Assembly: GCF_023702715.1 (NCBI RefSeq)
Contig: NZ_CP098480.1
Span: forward strand, 1,116,001-1,180,000
Length of the DNA stretch: 64,000 nt
Origin: Acinetobacter sp. C32I
GTDB taxonomy: Bacteria; Pseudomonadota; Gammaproteobacteria; Pseudomonadales; Moraxellaceae
Reading direction: 5' to 3'
The notes beneath the pieces are model-generated. The model was given only the letters and a program-made list of their open reading frames with translations, was not told the origin of the DNA and made no database searches. This document shows, piece by piece, positions 14,744 through 23,379 of this stretch (positions within the stretch are counted from its first letter, which is position 1; each line of letters starts with the position of its first letter). Position numbers and translations under genes: made by a program.

Positions 14744-14836
14744 TTATTTGAGCAAGTGTGATCTAAGCGATGTTGATTTTTTTGCAAAGTAAAACCAAGA
14801 AATCTTGCTAAAATATGAATAATTAAATGTATACAT
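14744..14836 (-). CDS. Second aroG leader peptide, 30 residues, aromatic-rich
   Basis: An ATG at 14836 with a strong Shine-Dalgarno (TAGGAG, 7-base spacing) opens a 30-codon ORF that is too short for standard gene calling. Nine of residues 2-17 are aromatic: Tyr2, Phe4, Tyr6, Tyr8, Phe9, Trp14, Phe15, Tyr16 and Phe17, including the run WFYF; the last 13 residues contain none. This composition is what is expected of a regulatory leader read by ribosomes to sense Phe, Tyr and Trp supply. It ends 41 bases before the aroG start and lies downstream of the terminator at 14871. Confidence 0.8.
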   Translation of the reverse strand: MYTFNYSYFSKISWFYFAKKSTSLRSHLLK

Positions 14837-14870
14837 GGTATTTCTCCTAAAATCCTGATTGTTAAAGCAT

Positions 14871-14900
14871 AAAAAAACCTGATCGGTGTTGCCGATCAGG
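14871..14900 (-). terminator. Intrinsic terminator (attenuator) in the aroG leader
   Basis: On the minus strand a perfect 9-bp stem, CCTGATCGG / CCGATCAGG, with a CAACA loop, is followed by seven T. It lies between the two leader ORFs and upstream of aroG. GGCAAC, spanning the 5' arm end and loop, is complementary to GTTGCC, which occurs twice upstream (just after leader ORF 1 and about 35 bases before the stem). Alternative pairing could therefore prevent terminator formation, the hallmark of attenuation. Confidence 0.88.
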
Positions 14901-14951
14901 TATTAACTGGTTGGGCAACCCTTTTGCTGCCCGAAACGCATCAGGCAACGA

Positions 14952-15005
14952 TCAATATTGCCAAAAGTAAAAGTATGCGTTGGTGTTTACAGTATGCTTT
15001 AACAT
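14952..15005 (-). CDS. First aroG leader peptide (MLKHTVNTNAYFYFWQY)
   Basis: A 17-codon ORF starting with ATG about 30 bases after the predicted transcription start and ending TGA at 14952. Five aromatic codons in a row (YFYFW) plus a final Tyr stand just before the stop, followed by alternative stem-forming sequences and a terminator. The architecture matches the pheL/trpL type of attenuation leader, here sensing all three aromatic amino acids. Its Shine-Dalgarno is weak, which is not unusual for leader ORFs. Short length makes the call depend on context rather than homology. Confidence 0.82.
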   Translation of the reverse strand: MLKHTVNTNAYFYFWQY

Positions 15006-15043
15006 ATTTATTTCAAATATCTAAAAAACGGTGTCTAACTATT

Positions 15044-15072
15044 AAATTACGCACTATTTCAGCATTTGACAA
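15044..15072 (-). promoter_or_regulatory. Promoter of the aroG leader
   Basis: Minus-strand TTGTCA (15067-15072) and TAATTT (15044-15049) separated by exactly 17 bases. The predicted start of transcription is near 15037, giving a short 5' lead-in before the first leader ORF. Confidence 0.7.
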
Positions 15073-15319
15073 GCACTTTTTATGTTTTTTTAATCATCTC
15101 TTCAAAATCTTAAAATTTGACCTTTCATCACTTCCCCCATAGAATAGTGTAAAAATAAACCAATTTGAGATCATGCCAATGAAGTAAGTTCTATTTTCAT
15201 CATCAAAGTTCATTTTTCTTTTTGATGTGCAAAATAGACTTAGCTATCGTTTAGCGCTGCTTTATTCCAAAACTTATCTCGATCTCTCTATTTTGCATAT
15301 CCTGTTTATGAGGTTTCTT

Positions 15320-16894
15320 ATGACTCAACAGGCATGTATTGTTTCCAACTTATCCCTTGAATTCGCACAGCGAATACACTTTGACTCACTTTGCTTTCAG
15401 CTTCCATTACATCAATTCACAGGATTGATTGGATGCAATGGCCAAGGGAAATCGCTATTGATGTCTCTTCTGCATGAACAGATAAAATTCAAGCTACCCT
15501 ATTCAGGCCAAATCTCATGGCAGTGTCCACATCAATATCTGGCTCAGCTTCAACGTGTACAAGCAGATACAATCGCTCAAGCCTTGCATATTGAGGATTT
15601 ATACCAATGCTTCAAACGCATCCAGCACGGTACTGCAGCTTTTGCCGATTATGACCAAGTCGAACATCTGTGGCATTTACCAACAGAATGGCAACAGCTT
15701 TTGCAAAGTGCGGATTTACCGATAGATCTTGATACACCTATTCAATATTTGAGTGAAGGCCAAAAAACCAAACTCGCACTGTGTCGCCTATTTCTACTCA
15801 AAGATCATTATCTATTACTGGATGAACCCAGTAATCACTTAGATACACGAGGACGAGAATGGTTGATTGAGCAAATGTCTCAACATCCTACAGGTGGGCT
15901 CATCATTAGCCACGATCGGCAACTACTGTCTCACGTACAGGGGATTTTTTCCTTAAATCAGCTGGGACTACATTATTATGGTGGCAATTATACGCTTTAT
16001 CTGCAGCAATATCAGCAACAAGTCGAATCACTTATACAAGCAGTGCAGCAAGAAAAACGTGAGTTAAAACAATTAAAGGAGCAGCAACATCATAGTCAGA
16101 TGAAAGCTCAAAAACGCAAAAAAGCGGGGGAAAAGTTAAGAGCCTCAGGATCCCAAGCACCCATCTTATTGGATGCCAAGAAAGAACAATCGGAGCAATC
16201 CCTTTCTCATCTACGCAAACAACAAAGTAAGCAGCTTGCAGATGCAAAAGATGAATTACAACAGAAGCAAATCCAACTGGAACATCTCAAATCACAATCT
16301 TTCGAATTTGCACATATAGCCAGAAAGTCAGGAGAAATCTTACGTTGTCACCAATTACAACTCGCTTATGCAAAGACAAATCCCATTAATCTTGCTATTA
16401 AGGCTGGAGAAAAATTGCGTTTACGTGGTGCAAATGGAACTGGCAAATCAACCTTATTAAAAACCCTTCAAGGTTTGATTCCACCACTTACAGGTGAGGT
16501 TTATTGCAAAGTAACTTCTACTTATCTTGACCAGAGGCTTTCGCTACTTAATGACACTATTTCAGCACTTGAATATTTACAGCATATTGATCCCGAACTT
16601 ACGGAACAACAAGGGCGAACCTTATTAGGCAACCTTCAAATTAGAAGAGATAAAGCACTTATGCCCATCTCCACCCTCAGTGGCGGTGAACGCTTAAAAG
16701 TGGCTTTGCTTGCTTTAAAACAACAGACTGTAGAGTTGTTACTTTTGGATGAACCCGAAAATCATCTCGATATCGAATCTCGTGAATTACTGGCTCAAGC
16801 AATTCATTCTTTTAACGGTGCGGTGATACTGGTGTCGCATGACGAAACTTTTGTTGAAGCATGCCGAATCACCACATCCTATGTCTTGACATAG
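15320..16894 (+). CDS. ABC-F family ATPase
   Basis: A 524-residue protein with two ATP-binding cassettes joined by a highly charged coiled-coil linker (about residues 230-310, rich in Lys, Gln and Glu) and no membrane segment, which defines the ABC-F class of ribosome-associated ATPases. Walker A loops are GCNGQGKS (near residue 43) and GANGTGKS (near 374); signature LSEGQ and LSGGE; Walker B LLLDEPSNHLD and LLLDEPENHLD. I chose the ATG at 15320 with GAGG seven bases upstream. Family roles include ribosome rescue and antibiotic resistance; which applies here is unknown. It ends inside a terminator. Confidence 0.92.
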   Translation: MTQQACIVSNLSLEFAQRIHFDSLCFQLPLHQFTGLIGCNGQGKSLLMSLLHEQIKFKLPYSGQISWQCPHQYLAQLQRVQADTIAQALHIEDLYQCFKRIQHGTAAFADYDQVEHLWHLPTEWQQLLQSADLPIDLDTPIQYLSEGQKTKLALCRLFLLKDHYLLLDEPSNHLDTRGREWLIEQMSQHPTGGLIISHDRQLLSHVQGIFSLNQLGLHYYGGNYTLYLQQYQQQVESLIQAVQQEKRELKQLKEQQHHSQMKAQKRKKAGEKLRASGSQAPILLDAKKEQSEQSLSHLRKQQSKQLADAKDELQQKQIQLEHLKSQSFEFAHIARKSGEILRCHQLQLAYAKTNPINLAIKAGEKLRLRGANGTGKSTLLKTLQGLIPPLTGEVYCKVTSTYLDQRLSLLNDTISALEYLQHIDPELTEQQGRTLLGNLQIRRDKALMPISTLSGGERLKVALLALKQQTVELLLLDEPENHLDIESRELLAQAIHSFNGAVILVSHDETFVEACRITTSYVLT

Positions 16895-16906
16895 TTTTTT
16901 TATTTT
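16879..16906 (+). terminator. Terminator overlapping the ABC-F stop codon
   Basis: CTATGTC / GACATAG with a 2-base loop, immediately followed by TTTTTTTATTTT. The TAG stop codon is the last part of the 3' arm. A second 11-bp inverted repeat (16910-16920 with 16934-16944) follows and may act for the other strand. Confidence 0.75.
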
Positions 16907-16994
16907 CAAATTCAGGCATGGCAAAACCATGTTCATGCCTGAATAAAACAATCATTTAAATCAACACAATTGCATTACAATTCAAAAATTTAAA

Positions 16995-17165
16995 TCAGAA
17001 TTTATAATTAAGGGTCGCCATAAAGTTACGTAGCTCCCCCCAAGTATTGATTGCCGTTCTTTTATAAACGGTATTTCCTACATTATCAACATTGACCGCA
17101 AGACTGAGATCTGGGTTGATCTGATATCTCCCCATTAGGTTCAATAGAACATAGCCTCTTTGTGT
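16995..17165 (-). pseudogene. Relic: C-terminus of a TonB-dependent receptor
   Basis: Translating the minus strand gives about 56 codons ending LRNFMATLNYKF followed by TGA, preceded by LNLMGRYQINPDLSLAVNVD. These are the last beta-strands, with terminal Phe, typical of TonB-dependent siderophore receptors. No start or upstream barrel exists: an in-frame TAG lies at 17166-17168 and nothing similar follows. It is thus the 3' remnant of a deleted receptor gene. The rest of the 16.9-17.25 kb gap shows no gene. Confidence 0.8.
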
Positions 17166-17247
17166 CTATATCATTCGGCCTTTTGTTTAGATAACACAAT
17201 TAAGGATTATGAATTGCTCTCAGCCCTGATAAACACTTGGACAAGGA

Positions 17248-17589
17248 TTATCTGAATGAAATTTGATTTTCTGTATGAAAAACAGGTGCCGTAATTGAAA
17301 AAATCACTCCATCTGGTTTAATCAAGCGCCATTGATCAGAGTCAATTAAATCCAAATGCTCAATTTCATGCTGTTCAATATAAGTCAACCAACAATCACC
17401 AAAATCATCATCCGTTCCAATTTTTTCAACTTCAATCCAAAAAGCAATATAATCCATTAACTTTTGCTTTAGCACTGGATCAATGATTTCCGAACGCTCA
17501 ATAGTCCCAAAAATATTTGGAAAATCAGTTTCATCTAATATGAAATCACCAACTTTAATTGCACCAAAGAAAATCTCGCTTTTTTCCAT
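17248..17589 (-). CDS. Hypothetical acidic protein
   Basis: A 113-residue soluble protein, acidic (DETDF, DDDFGD, EHEIEHLDLIDSD), without signal peptide or membrane helix. I do not recognise the family. Size and acidity resemble small immunity-type proteins, but no toxin gene lies beside it. It sits 22 bases downstream of ynfA on the same strand and could be the distal gene of clpA-ynfA. Confidence 0.7.
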   Translation of the reverse strand: MEKSEIFFGAIKVGDFILDETDFPNIFGTIERSEIIDPVLKQKLMDYIAFWIEVEKIGTDDDFGDCWLTYIEQHEIEHLDLIDSDQWRLIKPDGVIFSITAPVFHTENQISFR

Positions 17590-17611
17590 TCTAATTCAAT
17601 CTATAAATAAC

Positions 17612-17974
17612 TTAACGAACTAAGCCCTGTGGCTGCAAAATGATTAAGCTAGCCCCACACAAAACCACAAGACCACCTAGAATATCCCAACGTGTCAACA
17701 TGGCTTGATCAACATAACGCAGCCACAATAAAGCAGTAAAAATATAGATCCCTCCATAAGCCGCATAAATACGACCTGATGCTGCAGGGTGCAACGTCAG
17801 CAACCAAACAAAAACCGCTAAACTTAAAGCAGCCGGAATCCATAACCAATGTGATTTTCCTTGATTCAAAATAAGATAAGGAAAATAACAACCTAAAATT
17901 TCAGCAATTGCTGTGACGAAAAATAACCCAAATACTTTAAGTACTTGGGTTATTGAGAAAGACAATTCAAACAT
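17612..17974 (-). CDS. ynfA: YnfA-family (UPF0060) inner membrane protein
   Basis: A 120-residue protein with four membrane helices, at about residues 8-28, 40-60, 70-88 and 97-115, and the conserved family segments [33 protein letters not shown] and [15 protein letters not shown]. Related to small multidrug resistance-type transporters; its substrate is unproven. Its start overlaps the clpA stop by one base, so it is translationally coupled to clpA. Confidence 0.93.
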   Translation of the reverse strand: MFELSFSITQVLKVFGLFFVTAIAEILGCYFPYLILNQGKSHWLWIPAALSLAVFVWLLTLHPAASGRIYAAYGGIYIFTALLWLRYVDQAMLTRWDILGGLVVLCGASLIILQPQGLVR

Positions 17975-20259
17975 TAAGCAGGTTCAGCACTCGGGTTAAT
18001 ATGATCTTCAAACACTTCCAATTTTAGGCCGACGTCTTTGCCATTCTCTGTTTTCACAGAAACTGCAACATTGCCACCGTGCTCAGCAAGCTCACCAAAT
18101 AAAATCATCTCAGCAAGCGGCTTTTTCAAATGTTCTTGAATCAGACGTTGCATCGGACGAGCACCCATGAGGCGGTCATAACCATTAGCAGATAACCAGT
18201 CACGAGCACTTTGATCAACATCGAGAACTACTTGTTTCTCGTCGAGCTGTGCTTGTAACTCAGTTAAGAATTTGTCTACCACTGAATCGATGATTGTCGT
18301 CGGAAGTGCTTTAAATTGAATCACACCATCCAAACGGTTACGGAATTCAGGTGAGAATGCGCGTTTCATTGCATCTTGGTTATCCGCACTGTGATCTTGC
18401 TCAGTGAAACCAATACTTGCACGAACAATACTTTCCGCACCGATATTTGTAGTAAGCACAATAATCACATTTCTAAAATCAGACTTACGACCATTGTTGT
18501 CAGTCAAGGCACCATGATCCATCACTTGCAATAACAAGTTGAATACATCTGGATGCGCTTTTTCAATCTCATCAAGCAAGAGTACACAATGCGGATTTTT
18601 ATGGATCGCATCGGTTAGCAAACCACCTTGATCATAGCCAACATAACCCGGAGGCGCACCAATCAAGCGAGAAACTGCATGACGCTCCATATACTCAGAC
18701 ATATCGAAACGAACCAGCTCTACACCGAGCAATTTCGCCAGTTGTTTAGTGACCTCGGTTTTACCCACACCTGTTGGACCAGCAAATACAAAACTACCCA
18801 CTGGTTTATCTGGTGCTTTTAAGCCTGCGCGAGATAATTTAATCGCTGATGCAAGCGCTGTAATCGCCTCATCCTGACCAAATACCACACGTTTAAGATC
18901 ACGTTCCAGATTCTCAAGTACAGACTTATCATCTTTAGACACAGTTTTTGGTGGAATACGGGCAATCTTGGAAACGATATCTTCGATATTCTCAACTGAA
19001 ATCGTCGTACCATCCACTTCTGCTTTCAAGCGACGTTGCGCACCCGCCTCATCAATCACATCAATCGCTTTATCTGGCAAGAAACGATCATTGATAAATT
19101 TAGCTGACAACTCAACAGCAGCAACCAATGCTTTATCATCATATTCAACATGATGGAAATCTTCGAACTTGTTTTTCAAGCCACGTAAAATCTCAATTGT
19201 TTCATTGATACTTGGCTCATTCACATCAATTTTCTGGAAACGACGAGACAAGGCATGATCTTTCTCGAATACCTGACGATATTCTTGGAAGGTCGTTGAA
19301 CCAATGCAACGTAGACTGCCATTTGCCAAAGCAGGTTTGATTAAATTCGATGCATCCATAGTACTGCCCATACTTGAGCCTGCACCAATGATCATATGAA
19401 TTTCATCAATGAATAAAATCGCATTTGGATTTTTCTTCAATGCATTTAACAGTTGTTTTAAACGCTTTTCAAAGTCACCACGATATTTAGTCCCTGCAAC
19501 CAATGCACCGATGTCTAAGCTATAAACTTCAGCATTCGCAAGTGGTTTCGGTGCTTTGCCATTGACAATTAACCACGCCAATCCCTCTGCAATCGAGGTT
19601 TTACCTACACCTGGATCACCAACAAGTAGCGGGTTATTTTTACGGCGACGGCATAAAATTTGTGCTGCACGCTCAATTTCTTTTTCACGACCAATTAAAG
19701 GATCTGTTTTACCCTTTTGCGCTTCGATATTTAAGTTCAGCGTATATTGTTCAAGTGGCCCAGCATTTGCTGAAGCCGCACTTTCACCTTCAATATCTTC
19801 TACTTCTTCTTCAACCTGAATCTCATCTTTGCGTGTGCCATGAGATAGGTATTGAGTCAAAGTTAAACGGTTAATTTGATGGCGTTTAAGTAAATAAACC
19901 GCGAACGAATCTCGTTCTGAATACATCGCAACTAAAACATCCGCACCTTCAACCGTACGGTCACCACCGCTCGATTGAACATGGAAAATTGCACGTTGCA
20001 AAATTCGATCAAAGCTCTCAGTTGGATGAGGGGCCTGTTCACTATTATCACCAAGTTTTGGGGTATGTTGCTCTACATATTCCTCTAATTCTTTACGCAA
20101 GGTAACGATGTCTGCACCACATGCTTTTAATGCATTTACGGCAGAGTCGTTATCGAGCAAGGCAAGCAACAAATGTTCAACTGTCAGAAACTCATGTCTC
20201 TTTTGACGAGCCATGCTAACAGCCAAACGTAACGATACTTCTAATTGACGACTGAGCAT
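17974..20259 (-). CDS. clpA: ATP-dependent Clp protease ATP-binding subunit ClpA
   Basis: A 761-residue Hsp100 unfoldase that feeds substrates to ClpP. The N-terminal ClpN repeats ([28 protein letters not shown]) bind ClpS. AAA module 1 has GDPGVGKTS near residue 212 and ILFIDEIH; module 2 has GPTGVGKTE near residue 492 and [14 protein letters not shown]. Length equals the E. coli protein (758) within a few residues. clpS lies upstream on the same strand, separated by about 530 bases that contain a ClpS-like relic. Confidence 0.98.
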   Translation of the reverse strand: MLSRQLEVSLRLAVSMARQKRHEFLTVEHLLLALLDNDSAVNALKACGADIVTLRKELEEYVEQHTPKLGDNSEQAPHPTESFDRILQRAIFHVQSSGGDRTVEGADVLVAMYSERDSFAVYLLKRHQINRLTLTQYLSHGTRKDEIQVEEEVEDIEGESAASANAGPLEQYTLNLNIEAQKGKTDPLIGREKEIERAAQILCRRRKNNPLLVGDPGVGKTSIAEGLAWLIVNGKAPKPLANAEVYSLDIGALVAGTKYRGDFEKRLKQLLNALKKNPNAILFIDEIHMIIGAGSSMGSTMDASNLIKPALANGSLRCIGSTTFQEYRQVFEKDHALSRRFQKIDVNEPSINETIEILRGLKNKFEDFHHVEYDDKALVAAVELSAKFINDRFLPDKAIDVIDEAGAQRRLKAEVDGTTISVENIEDIVSKIARIPPKTVSKDDKSVLENLERDLKRVVFGQDEAITALASAIKLSRAGLKAPDKPVGSFVFAGPTGVGKTEVTKQLAKLLGVELVRFDMSEYMERHAVSRLIGAPPGYVGYDQGGLLTDAIHKNPHCVLLLDEIEKAHPDVFNLLLQVMDHGALTDNNGRKSDFRNVIIVLTTNIGAESIVRASIGFTEQDHSADNQDAMKRAFSPEFRNRLDGVIQFKALPTTIIDSVVDKFLTELQAQLDEKQVVLDVDQSARDWLSANGYDRLMGARPMQRLIQEHLKKPLAEMILFGELAEHGGNVAVSVKTENGKDVGLKLEVFEDHINPSAEPA

Positions 20260-20787
20260 GTAACCCCCTTATATCTTGGGCTCTATCAAAAAAAGAAAAT
20301 CTTTTAATGAAAAAGCGAATTATTGACTTGATCCGCTGAGCTTCTGTAACCGTGATTGGATATACGTCTACAAGTCTCTTTGCTTCATAATCTACTGTTA
20401 GCATTAGTTGACTATCTTGGTCAAGATTCAAAACAAAGTATTGTTGTAAAAATTCAATTACAAAGAGAATAGGACTTATCTAATCGCTCAAAAAGACAGC
20501 GAATTTGTTATTCATTTATGAAACAATATTAAACCTATGAAAAATTGTAATACTGCATGATCTTGCTTAAAGCCTAACAAATCATTCATAAGTTTAATAT
20601 ATTAACACTCAGTATATTGTTTCATGTTTTTAGCACAAAACAAGATATGCATTTATTCATCAAGTCGAAAAGCTTTACTTTGATGCTTTTAGCAACACTT
20701 TCACCATTTCACTCATAACATACGAGTCATACAATGGCGCAAGGGCTTGCGCATGAGGAATGAAGTTCCGCAAGTGCGTTGCTTTTC
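20260..20787. other. Spacer between clpS and clpA
   Basis: About 530 bases. The part nearest clpA holds a ClpS-like relic (listed separately). The part nearest clpS holds repeated short GC-containing palindromes around 20734-20775, for example GCGCAAG-GGCTTGCGC, which may end the clpS transcript. The middle is AT-rich and shows no gene. Confidence 0.55.
20290..20478 (-). pseudogene. ClpS-like relic directly upstream of clpA
   Basis: One minus-strand frame encodes PILFVIEFLQQYFVLNLDQD and then SQLMLTVDYEAKRLVDVYPI. The intact clpS next door has [20 protein letters not shown] and [20 protein letters not shown], so the two align without gaps across the core of the adaptor fold. The relic lacks the N-terminal half, including the NDDYTPM motif that binds N-degrons, begins after an in-frame TAG and runs on into the clpA start. 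It looks like a decayed tandem duplicate of clpS. A short ORF can be drawn through it but has no proper start. Confidence 0.75.
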
Positions 20788-21201
20788 TTAACGCTGCTCA
20801 GGTTCGATCTGGCACAACAAAGGATGACCTTGAGCTCTGGCGTAGTTATTCACCTGATTTGCTTTTGTTTCAGCAATATCTCGTGGATAAATACCCGCAG
20901 TGCCTTTGCCTTCATAATGCACCGTTAACATCACCTGACTGGCCTGATCGAAGTCCAAGCCAAAATAACTTTGTAGAACTTCAATGACAAAATCCATCGG
21001 CGTGTAATCATCGTTCATTAGCACGACCGCATATAAAGGTGGCCGTTTTAACTCTGGAGGGGCTGTTTGTACAACCACCTCACCCTCATGATCCTCTTGC
21101 GAATCACTTAAACGTGGATTCAAGTGCCAATCGACATAACCTGATTGATGAAAAGAGCTTTTCACTTCACTTAAATTCATCTGACGTTTGTATCTTCGCA
21201 T
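20788..21201 (-). CDS. clpS: ClpS, adaptor of the ClpAP protease
   Basis: A 137-residue adaptor that binds the ClpA N-domain and delivers N-degron substrates. The core at residues 54-130 carries [18 protein letters not shown], the N-end residue pocket, and [16 protein letters not shown]. The N-terminal extension of about 50 residues is longer than in E. coli ClpS (106 total). The first ATG (21201) has a weak ribosome site; Met8 is an alternative. Confidence 0.94.
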   Translation of the reverse strand: MRRYKRQMNLSEVKSSFHQSGYVDWHLNPRLSDSQEDHEGEVVVQTAPPELKRPPLYAVVLMNDDYTPMDFVIEVLQSYFGLDFDQASQVMLTVHYEGKGTAGIYPRDIAETKANQVNNYARAQGHPLLCQIEPEQR

Positions 21202-21223
21202 ATTGGGTTCTTAATCTAAAAAA

Positions 21224-21973
21224 TTATTGGGCGTTTGCTTCGGCTTGAGGAATTTCTGACACAAAAGCAGAACCAACATCTACAGGCTTACCACGTTGCC
21301 AGCTAAAACGTTTGATTACAGGCGTACCAGACCCCGTTAGACGAACTTCAATGAATTGAGGTGTAAACCCTTTAGGCATTGTCCAACGCCCCGTTAGGCG
21401 CTCAAAATCATCGAAATTGAAGTTTTTATCTTCTAAAGGCACAACTAAAATTTCAGTATCTTTAATTAAACGCAATTCAACCGAACCAGAAGCACGGCGT
21501 TTATTTGGGCTTACTTGAACAAGATCAATCTGATATTCAAAGGCATTTTCGGGTAAAGATTTAATTGCCATATTTTGAATGGTTAAGCTTACACCACCAC
21601 GCTGTCTCAAAATATCACGATAAATCGCATTCATCCCCTCAAATTGGGTCTTATCCGCATTGGCTTGATTCACTGCTTTGAATAAGTCATCTGCATTACC
21701 CACAGCCATATCACGCTCTTGAACAGCAGCATTCAAACTCTTGCTGACTGAATCCAATGCAGTCTTTTGTTTCTGAACCACATCAACCAATTGTTCAGCA
21801 TCTGCATCATAACCAACCACTGTTAAACCTTGACGGTGGCCGACAGTATAACCAAGCAAAAAACTGCTACCGATAAGAACAGTAGCACCAATAATCAAAG
21901 GTAAATTCGTTTTTAAGAATTTATTTTTTTCAACGGAACTGTCTGGTGAAGTAGTCGGTTCAGCGTTTTCCAT
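21224..21973 (-). CDS. DUF6776-type single-pass membrane protein
   Basis: About 249 residues: a short N-terminus, one membrane helix (LIIGATVLIGSSFLLGYTVG), a coiled coil of roughly 65 residues, then a beta-rich domain ending GSAFVSEIPQAEA. This matches the DUF6776 layout; function unknown, presumably periplasmic. Several Met codons cluster at the start; I prefer the third of the MMM triplet (21973) for its spacing to GAG, but an upstream ATG at 22012 is possible. It lies between argC and clpS on one strand. Confidence 0.8.
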   Translation of the reverse strand: MENAEPTTSPDSSVEKNKFLKTNLPLIIGATVLIGSSFLLGYTVGHRQGLTVVGYDADAEQLVDVVQKQKTALDSVSKSLNAAVQERDMAVGNADDLFKAVNQANADKTQFEGMNAIYRDILRQRGGVSLTIQNMAIKSLPENAFEYQIDLVQVSPNKRRASGSVELRLIKDTEILVVPLEDKNFNFDDFERLTGRWTMPKGFTPQFIEVRLTGSGTPVIKRFSWQRGKPVDVGSAFVSEIPQAEANAQ

Positions 21974-22054
21974 CATCATCTCTATCGTTATGATCTGCAT
22001 CAAAGCACACATTAAAATCGAAATTTAAATGTGTGTGAAGTAAAAAAGCGTTTT

Positions 22055-23104
22055 TTATGGTAATAAACCAATACCTTCCAAGCCTGCGGCCTCATCAAAA
22101 CCAAACATTAAGTTCATATTTTGAATCGCCTGACCTGCAGCGCCTTTCACTAGATTGTCTTGAGCAACCAAGATAATCAGCTTATTCGGTTGTGGGCGAT
22201 AGAGTGCAATTCTGAGCTCATTGGCACCACGAACACTACGTGTTTCTGGGGAACTATTTGCAGGCATAACATCAACAAAACGTTCATTTTTATAGAAATC
22301 TTCGTAAAGTGCTTGCAAGTCAAGTTGCTGACCTTGTTCGCTTAAGTCAACATAAATCGTACTCAGCATGCCACGAATCATTGGCACGAGATGTGGCACA
22401 AAAATAAGCTGATCAAACTGCCCTTTTTGCCCTGAGATATTTTCAAGCGCTTCAACAATCTCGGGATGATGACGATGTCCAGCAACACCATATGCTTTGA
22501 AATTATCAGCGTTTTCACTGTAAATCATACCTAAGCTTGCTTTACGCCCCGCCCCAGATACCCCTGACTTTGCATCCACAATGATACTCTGAGTATTGAT
22601 TAGTTGCGTTGCCGATTTTAGCAATGGCGCCAAACCTAATTGTACTGTTGTTGGATAACAGCCAGGATTACCAATCACTTGTGCTTGCTTGATCTTCTCA
22701 CGATTTAACTCAGTTAAGCCATAAACAGAATCTTTTAATAAGGCTGGACAACTATGTTGCATACCATACCATTTTTCAAACTGAACCAAATCCTGCAGGC
22801 GAAAATCAGCTGCAAGATCAATTACTTTTGTACCAGCAGCAATCAATTTTTCAGCATGTTGCATTGCGACGCCGTGTGGCGTTGCAAAAAATACAACATC
22901 GCATTGTGCTAATTGATCTAAATCCAGATCAGAAAACTCGAGTGTTGTATGTCCACGTAGACTAGGGAACATATCTGCAACACGCTTTCCTGCTTCTGTA
23001 CGAGAAGTGAGAATACGAACCTGAACTTGTGAATGTCTTAATAAAAGACGTAATAGCTCAACCCCAGTGTATCCAGTTCCACCAACAATACCAACAGAAA
23101 TCAC
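22055..23104 (-). CDS. argC: N-acetyl-gamma-glutamyl-phosphate reductase
   Basis: A 349-residue NADPH-dependent enzyme of arginine synthesis, reducing N-acetylglutamyl phosphate to the semialdehyde. [14 protein letters not shown] at the N-terminus is the dinucleotide loop; [10 protein letters not shown] near residue 145 contains the catalytic Cys; HRHHPEI near residue 208 carries the catalytic His. The start is a GTG at 23104, eight bases after GAGG; another GTG three codons earlier directly abuts that Shine-Dalgarno and is rejected. Confidence 0.96.
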   Translation of the reverse strand: MISVGIVGGTGYTGVELLRLLLRHSQVQVRILTSRTEAGKRVADMFPSLRGHTTLEFSDLDLDQLAQCDVVFFATPHGVAMQHAEKLIAAGTKVIDLAADFRLQDLVQFEKWYGMQHSCPALLKDSVYGLTELNREKIKQAQVIGNPGCYPTTVQLGLAPLLKSATQLINTQSIIVDAKSGVSGAGRKASLGMIYSENADNFKAYGVAGHRHHPEIVEALENISGQKGQFDQLIFVPHLVPMIRGMLSTIYVDLSEQGQQLDLQALYEDFYKNERFVDVMPANSSPETRSVRGANELRIALYRPQPNKLIILVAQDNLVKGAAGQAIQNMNLMFGFDEAAGLEGIGLLP

Positions 23105-23379
23105 GTGTAACACCTCAAGCGTTCAATTAGATAAATAGTATGGCAGTTTGCCCCATTTTACACAATCTTCAAGTGTCTAACATTTAAGAAAATAACAGCT
23201 CAATCCATCATTCTTATTCAGTGAAAAAACTATAATTAGATACAAATAAAAGGATTATATTTGAATTGATTCTACCATTGGTCAAGAAATACTATTGAAT
23301 CATTTCACTATTCGAATAGAATAAAAAAATTGCGGTAATAATAAATTTCATGGATGCAAAATTTTTTTGGAGAGCTGGA

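Noticed and set aside
14924..15142. 72-codon plus-strand ORF upstream of the ABC-F gene
   Set aside because: It is antisense to the aroG leader region, has no ribosome site and non-protein-like composition; the minus-strand leader elements explain the sequence.
20216..20431. 71-codon ORF as a functional gene
   Set aside because: It overlaps the clpA start and aligns only with the C-terminal part of ClpS; the similarity starts upstream of any start codon, so it is a relic.
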